64,000 nucleotides of DNA from Streptomyces fradiae ATCC 10745 = DSM 40063 (lineage in GTDB: Bacteria > Actinomycetota > Actinomycetes > Streptomycetales > Streptomycetaceae). The position numbers and the translations under genes were made by a program. The stretch covers positions 62,001 to 126,000 of the forward strand of contig NZ_CP023696.1 in NCBI RefSeq assembly GCF_008704425.1, read 5' to 3'. A model generated the notes under the pieces. It made no database searches. It was given only the letters and a program-made list of their open reading frames with translations, and had not been told where the DNA came from. How positions within the stretch are numbered: the first letter of the stretch is position 1; each line of letters begins with the position of its first letter. This document shows positions 9,943-17,363 of the stretch, piece by piece.

Positions 9943-10344
9943 ATGCGCCAGTCCGTACGTATTTGGGGTGCCGGAATCGCCGCCGTGGTCGCCGGCTCGG
10001 TGGGTGCGGCGGTCGCCGTCGCCTCCCCCTCGCCGGCCGCGCACAAGCCGGCCGCCTCCGCCCCCGCCGCCTCCACGGCCAAGGCCTCCATGAAGAACGT
10101 GCGCGCCTGGGAGCAGTTCCGCATCCGCGGCACCGCCGGGAGCGTGCCCGCGGGCAGCCGGGTCACCCTCCAGCAGAAGCTCGACGGCGGCGCGTGGCAG
10201 ACCCTGCCCGCCTCGATGAACACCAACTCCCGCTCCATGTACAACATGCGCGTCATGCTCGGCATGAAGGGGCACAACAAGCTGCGGCTGGTCGACAGCC
10301 GGAAGCGGGCCGTCTCCCCGGTCGTCGACGTCTGGGTGCGCTGA
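9943..10344 (+). CDS. Small secreted protein of unknown function
   Basis: A 133-aa exported protein. An Arg-containing N-terminus is followed by a hydrophobic stretch (IWGAGIAAVVAGSVGAAVAV) and an Ala/Pro/Ser-rich linker to about residue 48. The mature part, about 85 aa, has alternating hydrophobic residues (FRIRGTAGSVPAGSRVTLQQKLDG, then KLRLVDSRKRAVSPVVDVWVR) that look like a small beta-sandwich, similar to Ig-like repeats in Streptomyces surface proteins. I do not recognise a named family. The ATG follows CGGGAGAC. A strong terminator follows the gene. Confidence 0.75.
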   Translation: MRQSVRIWGAGIAAVVAGSVGAAVAVASPSPAAHKPAASAPAASTAKASMKNVRAWEQFRIRGTAGSVPAGSRVTLQQKLDGGAWQTLPASMNTNSRSMYNMRVMLGMKGHNKLRLVDSRKRAVSPVVDVWVR

Positions 10345-10360
10345 CCCCCGCCCCCGCGCG

Positions 10361-10395
10361 AAGGACGCCTCCCGGCAGGGCCGGGAGGCGTCCTT
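10361..10395. terminator. Bidirectional terminator
   Basis: A perfect 15-bp stem, AAGGACGCCTCCCGG and its complement with a 5-nt loop, lies between convergent genes. It is ready to end transcription from both sides. Confidence 0.88.
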
Positions 10396-10401
10396 CGCCG
10401 T

Positions 10402-10806
10402 TCAGCCGCGGGCGAGTTCGTCCGCCGTGCGCGCCACCGCGTCGCGGGACACCTCCACCACCTCCCGCGACGCCTCCCTGGCCCGGCGCAGCCTCGTCCT
10501 CCCGTAGCGGACGAGCGCCGTCGCGCCGCCCGCGTACGTCAGGACCAGCGCCCCCGCGGCGAGCTCCGGCGACCAACTGCGGGCGAGCCGCTCCCTCAGG
10601 GCCGTGTGCGCGGTGAGCACGGCCAGCAGCCCGCACGCTCCTCCCGCCGCGAGGGCGGACACCCCGCCGCGCGTCCCGTCGACGGCCTCCGCCACCGCTT
10701 CACCCAACTCCTCGCGCACACCCATCGCTTCCTCGACCACCACGGCGACCACGTTCTCCGCTGACTCAGGCATGCCGTGCGCGTACCCGTCGCCGGCCGC
10801 CCCCAT
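10402..10806 (-). CDS. Holin superfamily III-like (phage_holin_3_6) membrane protein
   Basis: A 134-aa protein with an acidic amphipathic N-terminus, two hydrophobic segments (VSALAAGGACGLLAVLTA and AAGALVLTYAGGATALV) and a basic, helical C-terminus. This is the layout of the actinobacterial holin-X group, which occurs widely in actinobacterial chromosomes without phage genes. Lysis is therefore not implied; a membrane-remodelling or stress role is only a guess. An alternative ATG at 10773 would give 123 aa, and neither start has a strong ribosome site. Confidence 0.72.
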   Translation of the reverse strand: MGAAGDGYAHGMPESAENVVAVVVEEAMGVREELGEAVAEAVDGTRGGVSALAAGGACGLLAVLTAHTALRERLARSWSPELAAGALVLTYAGGATALVRYGRTRLRRAREASREVVEVSRDAVARTADELARG

Positions 10807-10915
10807 ACGGGCCCGGCACCCGGTGGTGCGCCCGTCCGGCGGCTCCGGCTCCCGGGCCGCCGGACGGGGCGGGGCGGGGCCGGGCCGCGCCCCGCGGGTG
10901 CGGCCGGATTCACAG

Positions 10916-10940
10916 GCATGCCTGATCGCGAACCGGGTAG
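10916..10940 (+). promoter_or_regulatory. SigB-type promoter candidate for the DUF5133 gene
   Basis: GCAT, 15 nt, then GGGTAG, continuing as GCGC. This fits the GNNT-N14-16-GGGTAY consensus of Streptomyces SigB/SigF-class promoters except for the last base. The sequence GGCATGCC...GGGTAGGCGC recurs with identical spacing before the sigma factor gene at 19383. Confidence 0.6.
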
Positions 10941-10976
10941 GCGCACGCCACTGGCTGACCGACGAAGGGCTGCGCC

Positions 10977-11225
10977 GTGCTCACACCCGACCCCCGCTAC
11001 CTGCGTTCCCTGCTCGCTCGCTACGCCGACCTGCGCATCGCCCAGTGCCACGGCGAGCGCGGGCTCGAACAGCGCCTGGAGGACGTGACCTACACGCTGT
11101 GCGTCGCCACCGGCACCACGCGCGTCGAGGACGCGCTGGCGAAGGCCGACGCGCTCCTGGCCGCGCCCGCCGACACGGCGTCCGGTACCGGGCCGGCCCC
11201 CGGTGGCGCCGAGCTCGTGGCCTGA
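10977..11225 (+). CDS. DUF5133 family protein
   Basis: An 82-aa soluble protein. MLTPDPRYLRSLLARYADLR and RLEDVTYTLCVATGTTRVEDAL match the DUF5133 pattern found in streptomycetes. No enzymatic motif is visible, and the family has no assigned function. The GTG start follows GAAGGG by 9 nt. It has its own stress-type promoter candidate 37 bp upstream and is closed by a strong hairpin. General-stress induction is an inference from the promoter. Confidence 0.82.
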   Translation: MLTPDPRYLRSLLARYADLRIAQCHGERGLEQRLEDVTYTLCVATGTTRVEDALAKADALLAAPADTASGTGPAPGGAELVA

Positions 11226-11257
11226 CGCCCGACCCCGCGGCCGTCGCCCCCAGGACC

Positions 11258-11295
11258 GGCCCCGCCACCCCTCCCCTGACTCGGGTGGCGGGGCC
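11258..11295 (+). terminator. Terminator after the DUF5133 gene
   Basis: A perfect 13-bp stem, GGCCCCGCCACCC and its complement with a 12-nt loop, is followed by TTCGC. It lies 33 bp after the stop codon. Confidence 0.85.
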
Positions 11296-11334
11296 TTCGC
11301 ATGCGCGCGGGCGCGATCCGGGTACACGCCCTTC

Positions 11335-12090
11335 GTGATCGACTCTTTGGCGGCCGCCGGCTGGGGCCTGCTCGCCGGTTCGGCGCTGCTCGTCGGCGCG
11401 GCGGTGGGGTACGCCGTCCGGGTGCCCCGGTGGCTGACCGCGTCCGTGATGGCGTTCGGCTCGGGCGTGCTGATCTCCGCCGTCTCCTTCGAGCTGGTGC
11501 AGCGGGCGTACGAGCAGGGCGGCCTGGCCGCCGCCGCGATCGGCACGGTGGCCGGGGCGCTGGCGTACACCGGTGGCAACGTGCTGCTGGCGCGGCACGG
11601 CGCCCGGCACCGCAAGCGGTCCGGACATCCGCGGGGCCAGCCGTCGGAGACGCAGGTCGCGGGCTCGGGCGCGGCGCTCGCGCTCGGCGCCCTGCTGGAC
11701 GGGGTGCCCGAGTCGGCGGCGATCGGGGTGAGCCTCCTCGACGGCGGGGCGGTGAGCTCGGTGACGGTCGCGGCGGTCTTCCTCAGCAACCTGCCGGAGG
11801 GGCTGTCGAGTGCGGCGGGCATGCGGCGGGCGGGGCGCGGCGCCGGGTTCGTGTTCGGCCTGTGGGCGGCCATCGCGGCGACGAGCGGGATCTCCGCGCT
11901 GCTGGGGTTCGCGGTGCTGGGCGCGATGCCGGCGACGGTGGTCGCGGCGGTGACGGGGGTCGCGGCGGGCGCCGTCCTCGCGATGATCGCCGACACGATG
12001 ATCCCGGAGGCCTTCGAGGACGCGCACCTCGCGATCGGGGTGATCACCGTGTGCGGGTTCCTGACGTCGTTCGTCCTGTCCCACGCCTGA
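11335..12090 (+). CDS. ZIP family divalent metal transporter
   Basis: A 251-aa membrane protein with about seven to eight transmembrane helices. It carries the ZIP signatures LGALLDGVPESAAIGVSLLDG and FLSNLPEGLSSAAGM; the binuclear-centre helix has NLPEG in place of the common HNFPEG. A hydrophilic loop rich in His and Arg (ARHGARHRKRSGHPRG) sits in the middle, as is usual for metal loading loops. It probably imports zinc or related divalent metals across the plasma membrane. The GTG start is placed just before the first helix, and the ribosome site is weak. A GGGTAC box is 10 bp upstream, but its spacing from GCAT is 17. Confidence 0.85.
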   Translation: MIDSLAAAGWGLLAGSALLVGAAVGYAVRVPRWLTASVMAFGSGVLISAVSFELVQRAYEQGGLAAAAIGTVAGALAYTGGNVLLARHGARHRKRSGHPRGQPSETQVAGSGAALALGALLDGVPESAAIGVSLLDGGAVSSVTVAAVFLSNLPEGLSSAAGMRRAGRGAGFVFGLWAAIAATSGISALLGFAVLGAMPATVVAAVTGVAAGAVLAMIADTMIPEAFEDAHLAIGVITVCGFLTSFVLSHA

Positions 12091-12186
12091 GCCGGGCGCG
12101 CACCGGCCGGGGTCGCCCGCGGCGGGCGCCGGCGGCGGGCACGCACGGGCCGCCGGGCGCCGGGCGGGCCTCGCGTGCCTGCCCGG

Positions 12187-12663
12187 TCAGCGCGCCGAGG
12201 GGGGACCGGCCGGTGGGTCGTCGTCGAAGAGCGCCACACGGGCGATGACGCGCTTGCCGACCGGCTCCTTCTGGGTCTCGAAGCCCTGCACGAGGGCCAT
12301 GACGATCTCCAGCCCGTGCTGCCCCACCCGGCCCGCGTCGGCGGCCTTGGCGACGGGCAGCACCGGGTCGGAGTCCCAGACGGACACCTCGACCAGGTCG
12401 CCGACGATCCGCAGGTCCATGAGGACCGGGCCCGGGGCGTACTTGCAGGCGTTGGTCACCAGCTCGCTCACCACGAGCTGGGTGATGTGCAGGGCGCGCT
12501 CGGAGACGGGCAGGCCCTCCTGCGCCTGGACGCGGGTGAGGAAGGCGGCCGCCAGGTCACGGGCCCGTGCGATGCACGTGCCGTCACCGTCCAGGGCCAC
12601 CGTGGTCTCGACGCGCTCTCTCTTCGGCACGGTGCGGTCCTCGTCCAAGGGCGATGGTTCCAT
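12187..12663 (-). CDS. RsbW-like ATP-binding anti-sigma/serine kinase
   Basis: A 158-aa GHKL-fold protein with the SpoIIAB/RsbW layout. The N-box is in QLVVSELVTNACKYAPGPV, the glycine-containing lid region is WDSDPVLPVAKAADAGRVGQHGLEIVMAL, and the C-terminus is short and acidic. Proteins of this type bind a stress sigma factor or phosphorylate a STAS antagonist; this one lies head to head with a STAS gene, its probable partner. Many Streptomyces members have diverged G-boxes, as here, so kinase activity is not certain. The ATG follows GGAGGCGAGTGGGG, and a SigB-type promoter candidate lies upstream. Confidence 0.88.
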   Translation of the reverse strand: MEPSPLDEDRTVPKRERVETTVALDGDGTCIARARDLAAAFLTRVQAQEGLPVSERALHITQLVVSELVTNACKYAPGPVLMDLRIVGDLVEVSVWDSDPVLPVAKAADAGRVGQHGLEIVMALVQGFETQKEPVGKRVIARVALFDDDPPAGPPSAR

Positions 12664-12703
12664 CCCCACTCGCCTCCACTTACCCGGGTTCAACTGCCCG
12701 CGC

Positions 12704-12728
12704 ATACCCGTGAGCGCCCGGCTCACTC
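12704..12728 (-). promoter_or_regulatory. SigB-type promoter candidate for the RsbW-like gene
   Basis: Read on the minus strand: GAGT, 15 nt, GGGTAT. This is a full match to GNNT-N14-16-GGGTAY. It gives a leader of about 35 nt before the ATG at 12663. Confidence 0.6.
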
Positions 12729-12759
12729 CTCCTGAGCGCCTGTCGGCTGCATCACACCT

Positions 12760-12785
12760 GTGTAACGGCGTGACGGCGGGGGTAA
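12760..12785 (+). promoter_or_regulatory. SigB-type promoter candidate for the STAS gene
   Basis: GTGT, 16 nt, GGGTAA, located 41 bp before the STAS start. It differs from the consensus in the last base only. It faces away from the RsbW-like gene's own candidate box. Confidence 0.45.
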
Positions 12786-12825
12786 CCGCCGCCAGCAGCA
12801 CCGTGAGTGTGCCACCATCACCTGC

Positions 12826-13203
12826 ATGGCTGAAGGAAGAATGGCGGACAGCGGGCGGACCGGCCCGCCGGAGCGGCTCTCGATCACGTCCACCGTCACG
12901 GACGGCATCCGCGTGCTGACGCTCGCCGGGGAGATCGACTTCCACACCGGTGTGCGGCTGCAGGAGGCCCTGGCGGCGAGCGGACCGAAGCCCCCGAGGA
13001 CCGTGGTCGACCTCGACCGGGTCACCTTCATGGACTCGAGCGGCATCAACGTCTTCATCGCCGCGCACCACTCCCTGTCGTCCGGCGGCGGCTGGCTGCG
13101 GCTGGCCGCGCCCGCCGAGCACGTCCTGCGCACCCTGCAGCTGGTCGGGCTCGACACGGTGATCGACTGCCGTCCCACGCTGGGCCAGGCGCTCGCCGCC
13201 TGA
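12826..13203 (+). CDS. STAS-domain anti-sigma factor antagonist
   Basis: A 125-aa SpoIIAA/RsbV-type protein. The STAS core runs from about residue 18 to 120, with LTLAGEIDFHTG and the phosphorylation loop VTFMDSSGINVFIAAH; the serine of DSSG is the predicted switch residue. In the unphosphorylated state such proteins release a sigma factor from its RsbW partner. It diverges from the RsbW-like gene across 162 bp and is followed by a convergent PP2C phosphatase that could reset it. Other in-frame Met codons near the start leave a few residues uncertain. Confidence 0.92.
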   Translation: MAEGRMADSGRTGPPERLSITSTVTDGIRVLTLAGEIDFHTGVRLQEALAASGPKPPRTVVDLDRVTFMDSSGINVFIAAHHSLSSGGGWLRLAAPAEHVLRTLQLVGLDTVIDCRPTLGQALAA

Positions 13204-13386
13204 GCCGCGGTTCCCCGGCAGCGCCCCGCGCCCGCGCGGGGCGCTTCGCCGTGCGCCGCCCGGTCGGCGGGGCCGCCCCGCCCGTGACCGCGGGCGCGGC
13301 GCGCACGGCCGGGGTGGCCGGACGCGAGGGGCGCGACGGGTCCGGCCCGGCCGGCGCTTCCGGCCCCCGGCGGCGGGTGCCGGCCG

Positions 13387-15669
13387 TCACGGCCGCCGGT
13401 CCGCCCCGGCGGTGCCCGGCGTGCGCTGTACCAGGAGCAGGGCGATGTCGTCGGTGCGGCGCTCCGCCGGGCCGGCGTGGCCGATCAGCAGCTCCAGCAG
13501 CCGCTCGGGGTCCTCGGCGCTCCAGGTGGCGAGGCTCCCGGTCAGCTGGTCGATGGCCTCCTCGATGTCCGTCCCCGCCCGCTCCACCAGCCCGTCGGTG
13601 TAGAGGACCAGCACGGCTCCGGGCGGCAGGTCGATCTCGGTCACCGGGTACGCAGCGCCCTCGTCGATGCCCAGGGCCGGGCCGGGCGGCACGCCGACGC
13701 GCAGGGCGGAGCCGTCGGGGCGGCGCAGCAGCGGCGGCGGATGCCCCGCGCTGACCAGCCGCGCGCGGCCCCGCTCCAGGTCGATCCGCGCGTACAGGCA
13801 GGTCGTGAAGAGGCCCGGTTCGAGGTCGGCGAGCAGCCGGTTGGTGCGGGCGAGCACCTCCTCGGGTGCGGCGCCCGCCGTGGCGTGCGTGTGGACGGCC
13901 GTACGGACCTGCCCCATCAGCGCGGCGGCGGCCACGTTGTGTCCCTGTACGTCGCCGATGACCGCGGCGACCGTGCCGGCGTCGATGCGCACCACGTCGT
14001 AGAAGTCGCCGCCGATGTCCATGCCGCGGGTGGCCGGGAGGTACCGGGCGGCGACGCGCAGGCCCTCGGTGGCCGGCAGCCGGTGCGGCAGGAGCGCCTG
14101 CTGCAGGCCGTGGGCGAGCTGGTGCTTGGCGTCGTACAGCCGGGCCCGGTCGAGGGCCTGGGCGATCAGTCCGGCCAGCGAGGTCAGGACGGCCCGCTCC
14201 TCGGCGGGGAAGTCGTGCGGCCGGTCGTAGGTGAGGACGCAGATGCCGACCGGGTGGGCGGAGACGATGAGGGGCAGGAACGCCCACGCCTGCTTGCCGC
14301 TGACGCGGGGCGCCTCGGGATAGATCCGCGCCATTTCGTCGGGGTGGCCGAAGAAGGAGGGCACCCCCGAGGCGAGGGCCTGGCCGGCCGGGGTGAAACG
14401 GGTGTCCAGCGGCAGCCCGTCGAGGCGCTCGATGACCTCCGGCGGGTAGCCGCGCGAGCCGGTGATGCGCAGCCGCCCCGACTCCGCCGTCGACAGGACC
14501 AGGCCCTGGGCGCCGAACGCGGGCATGATCTGGTCCGCGATCAGGTCCACGACGTCCCTGACACCGACCGTCTCGGTGAGGGCGGCGGCCAGGTGCAGCA
14601 GCTGGTAGAGCTGACCGAGGCGGGCGGGTGCGAGGGACGCGGGGTGGCCGGACGCCGCTCCGTCCGCCACGGCCGCGTCGGCGGCGGTCGGGAAGCCGGG
14701 GGCGGGGGCGGCCGATGCGGACGTGGGAGCGGCGTCCGGGGCCGTGTCCGGCACGCCCGGCGGGGCGGCGGGGGCGTCCGGGGCGTTCTGCGCGGGGGCC
14801 CCGGTATGCCGGCCGGCGGCGACCGGGGTGATCTGCACGCTGACCCCGCTCGCGTCGGGGTGGAGCCGGAACTCCAGCCAGCGGTCGGGCGGGAGGCAGG
14901 CGGTGAACACCACCGGGCGGCGGCTGACGACGGCCGCGCGGTAGCGGTCCTCGTACACCGGGTCGCCCAGCCACGGCAGCGACTGCCAGGGGAAGGTGCC
15001 CAGCAGGGTCCGCGGGTCCGCGCCGAGCAGGGCGGCGCCCCGCGCGGTGACGAAGGTGACGCGGCCCTGGAGGTCCAGGGCGCAGCACCCCTCCGGCAGC
15101 CGTTCGGCGAAGTCGGCGGCGGCCATGAGGTACTCCGGGCCCGCCGGGCGCCGGATGTCCTCGGCGCCCAGGACGCGGGGCGTCCGCGGTGCGGTCGGGG
15201 GCCGCCCGGCGTCCGCCGCCTCGTCCAGCAGCCGGGCCAACCGGCGGCTCGACGAGGCCAGGTTGGACCGTTCGCGGCGGGTCGTGCGGGGCGGGTGGCT
15301 GCCGGGCCAGATGAGCAGCAGGACGCCCCAGAGCCGGTCGCCCTCCACCGGGAGGGCCGCCAGCGCGAGCTGGTACGGGAGCGAGACCGCCGAGCGGGGG
15401 TAGCGGCGGGTCAACTCGGCGTGGTCGCCGATCCAGACCATGCCCCGCTCCCGCGCCGCGTCGGCCACCGGTGCCGGGGAGGCCAGCGCCACCCTCGCCC
15501 ACGGGGCGGCGAGGTCGGCCGGCACCCCGCCGACGGTGACCATCTGGAGCACCTCGCGCTCCGGGACGAGCAGGTAGAACGCGGCCACGGAGGCGCCGGT
15601 GCGGCGCATCGTCTCGGCGACGGCCGCGTCGAGGCCGCCCGAGTCCCGGGGCGGGTCCGCCCCGCTCAC
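13387..15669 (-). CDS. SpoIIE/PP2C phosphatase with GAF and PAS sensor domains
   Basis: A 760-aa soluble signalling phosphatase. The order is a GAF-like domain (about 10-165), a PAS domain (about 195-300, with GCCALDLQGRVTFVTARGAALLG), an Ala/Pro-rich linker, a second GAF (about 350-520) and a SpoIIE-type PP2C domain (about 540-750). The PP2C metal motif is DIGGDFYDVV, with VIGDVQGHNVAAA and LVLYTDGLVER following. It probably dephosphorylates a STAS antagonist, such as the neighbouring one. The GTG start 6 nt after GGGGAG was chosen; farther upstream the frame stays open but turns into low-complexity sequence. No membrane span is seen, so the signal must be intracellular. Confidence 0.9.
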   Translation of the reverse strand: MSGADPPRDSGGLDAAVAETMRRTGASVAAFYLLVPEREVLQMVTVGGVPADLAAPWARVALASPAPVADAARERGMVWIGDHAELTRRYPRSAVSLPYQLALAALPVEGDRLWGVLLLIWPGSHPPRTTRRERSNLASSSRRLARLLDEAADAGRPPTAPRTPRVLGAEDIRRPAGPEYLMAAADFAERLPEGCCALDLQGRVTFVTARGAALLGADPRTLLGTFPWQSLPWLGDPVYEDRYRAAVVSRRPVVFTACLPPDRWLEFRLHPDASGVSVQITPVAAGRHTGAPAQNAPDAPAAPPGVPDTAPDAAPTSASAAPAPGFPTAADAAVADGAASGHPASLAPARLGQLYQLLHLAAALTETVGVRDVVDLIADQIMPAFGAQGLVLSTAESGRLRITGSRGYPPEVIERLDGLPLDTRFTPAGQALASGVPSFFGHPDEMARIYPEAPRVSGKQAWAFLPLIVSAHPVGICVLTYDRPHDFPAEERAVLTSLAGLIAQALDRARLYDAKHQLAHGLQQALLPHRLPATEGLRVAARYLPATRGMDIGGDFYDVVRIDAGTVAAVIGDVQGHNVAAAALMGQVRTAVHTHATAGAAPEEVLARTNRLLADLEPGLFTTCLYARIDLERGRARLVSAGHPPPLLRRPDGSALRVGVPPGPALGIDEGAAYPVTEIDLPPGAVLVLYTDGLVERAGTDIEEAIDQLTGSLATWSAEDPERLLELLIGHAGPAERRTDDIALLLVQRTPGTAGADRRP

Positions 15670-16197
15670 GGCCGGCTCCCCGGGCGCGTGGGAGGCCGTC
15701 CGCCCGGTGGGGGCCTGCGCGCGCCCACGCCCGTCCGCACCTCGCCCATACCGGGACGTTACGCCGGTCCGCGGGCGGACGCACGCGGGGTGGGCGGCCT
15801 CGTGCGCGGGGCTCCACCCGGTCGCCGCGCGCGGTCGGCGCTCCCCGGCCGGCGCGGCGGGGTGCGGAGGGACCGCGCGCTCCGGTCCTCGTCCCGGTCG
15901 CGAAGGCGCGGAGGGCCGACCCGAGGACTCGGAGCGGCGGGGACGAGGCGGTGAGAGGGCGCGGCCGGGTGGTGAGACGGGGAGCGGGTGGTGAGACGGG
16001 GGAGGCGCGGTGGTGAGACGGGGAGCGGGTGGCCGGGTGGTGAGCCGGGATGACCGGGGGGAGGCGGACGGTTCGCGCGCGGGGCCGGGGGAACACGGAG
16101 GCGGATCGGACCGGCGCGGCCGGCGCCCCCTCGCCGCTCCCCCGCGACGCGGGGCGCCCTGCCGCCGGGTCCTGCTCCCCTCACGGAAGGATTCCTG
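15670..16197. other. Intergenic region with a short repeat array
   Basis: About 530 bp between divergent genes. Apart from the ~20-bp repeats at 15965-16050 I see no gene or clear promoter. Frames stay open only because of base composition. Confidence 0.5.
15965..16050. repeat. Four ~20-bp imperfect tandem repeats
   Basis: Units carry GGTGGTGAGACGGGGAGC, in three close copies and a fourth, broken copy (GTGGTGAGCCGGG). They are in the spacer upstream of the YflT-type gene. Confidence 0.7.
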
Positions 16198-16674
16198 ATG
16201 TCCCGGCAGTCGACGGCGGCGGACAGCCGTCCGGTGATCGGTTCGTACACCTCCTACGAGGGCGCGCAGCGTGCGGTGGACTTCCTGTCCGACAACGGCT
16301 TCCCCGTGGAGCGCACGGCGATCATCGGGTGCGACCTGCGGATGGTGGAGACGGTGCTCGGCCGGATGACGCGCGGGCGGGCCGCCCTCGCGGGTGCGGC
16401 GACGGGCGCGTGGTTCGGCCTGCTCGTGGCCCTGCTGCTGTCGGTCTTCACCACCGGCCCGCACCACGTCCTGGCGCTCGTCCTCAGCGGGCTGGTGTAC
16501 GGCGCGCTGTTCGGGGCCGTCTTCGGCTTCGGCGGCCACGCGGTGACGGGCGGGCGGCGGGACTTCACGTCGCGCAGCCGCATCGAGGCCGCCCGGTACG
16601 ACGTCGTGGCGGACGCCGAGTGCGCGCGGCGGGCCGAGGAACTGCTGGTCAAGCAGGTCTGGCGGGAGTCGTGA
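16198..16674 (+). CDS. YflT-type general stress protein with two membrane helices
   Basis: A 158-aa protein. The N-terminal ~60 residues (VIGSYTSYEGAQRAVDFLSDNGFPVERTAIIGCDLRMVE) match the general stress protein 17M/YflT domain. Two hydrophobic segments follow (AALAGAATGAWFGLLVALLLSVF and LALVLSGLVYGALFGAVFGF), and a soluble tail ends the protein. This combination is common in Streptomyces and is usually under stress sigma control; the biochemical role is unknown. ATG follows GGAAGG by 8 nt. Its place between a PP2C phosphatase and the sigma factor region fits a stress function. Confidence 0.88.
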   Translation: MSRQSTAADSRPVIGSYTSYEGAQRAVDFLSDNGFPVERTAIIGCDLRMVETVLGRMTRGRAALAGAATGAWFGLLVALLLSVFTTGPHHVLALVLSGLVYGALFGAVFGFGGHAVTGGRRDFTSRSRIEAARYDVVADAECARRAEELLVKQVWRES

Positions 16675-16867
16675 CCCCTCCGGGGCGGGGCGCCCCGGAG
16701 GCGTCCGCGCGGGCGGCCGGCGCGGGCGGCCGGCGCGGACGGCCGGCGCGCGGGGCGGTCCTGGCGGAGGGGCCCGGTACGGAGCGGGTCTCAGCGGCGT
16801 GATGATCCGGCCCGGCCGGGGTAGACGGGTCGGCGACCATCACCTTCACCGCACGAAGGAGCCGCAG

Positions 16868-17293
16868 GTGACCGACGACGCCTATCTCTTCCTGACGGAC
16901 GACACGGCCGCGACGACGCTCGGGGTGCCCCCGGCCTCCGCGGGCAACCCGGCCATCCTGGAGACGCCCGCCGTACGGGCGTGGCTGGACGCCCACGGAG
17001 TCTCCGCGACCTCACCGCGCCTGCGCCTCGTCCCGCCCGAGGAGACCGCGGCCATCCCGGAGGACGCCGAGCGGCTTCCGGTACCGCTGAGCGAGGAGGA
17101 GCTGAACCGGCTGCGCCTCCAGGAGGCCCCGGAGCCGCACGCCCGTCTGGAGGAGGAGCTCCTGGCGTACCGGGAGTGCTCGGACGGCCGGGACGCGCTG
17201 CTCGGCCGGGCGGTGGCGGCCGGGGTGCCGGTGGAGCGGATCGTGGAGCTGACGGGCGAGGACCCCGCGGTCGTCGCGGCCGTCGCGCGGTAG
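16868..17293 (+). CDS. DUF6003-like small soluble protein
   Basis: A 141-aa protein with no signal peptide or membrane span. The pattern DDAYLFLTDD, ETPAVRAWLDAHGVSATSPRLRLVPPE, then LPVPLSEEELNRLR and LLAYRECSDGRDALLGRAVAAGVPVERI recalls a Streptomyces family I know as DUF6003; that name is from memory and unverified. The C-terminal 40 residues look like a helix-turn-helix-type three-helix unit. GTG lies 6 nt after AAGGAG. A GGGTAG box is 43 bp upstream, without a clear partner box. Function unknown. Confidence 0.7.
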   Translation: MTDDAYLFLTDDTAATTLGVPPASAGNPAILETPAVRAWLDAHGVSATSPRLRLVPPEETAAIPEDAERLPVPLSEEELNRLRLQEAPEPHARLEEELLAYRECSDGRDALLGRAVAAGVPVERIVELTGEDPAVVAAVAR

Positions 17294-17363
17294 GCGCCGA
17301 GCGCGGGGCGGCGGGCGGGGCGCGGGGCGCGGCGGCCGGGGACGCGGCGGGCGGTGCGCGGCG

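Noticed and set aside
10402..10806. Prophage remnant suggested by the holin-like protein
   Set aside because: No other phage gene is near, and this holin-like family is common in actinobacterial chromosomes.
11299..11325. SigB-type promoter for the ZIP gene (GCAT ... GGGTAC)
   Set aside because: The spacer is 17 bp, outside the 14-16 range, and it overlaps the end of the preceding terminator.
16799..16824. SigB-type promoter for the DUF6003-like gene
   Set aside because: GGGTAG is present but no GNNT box lies at the right distance.
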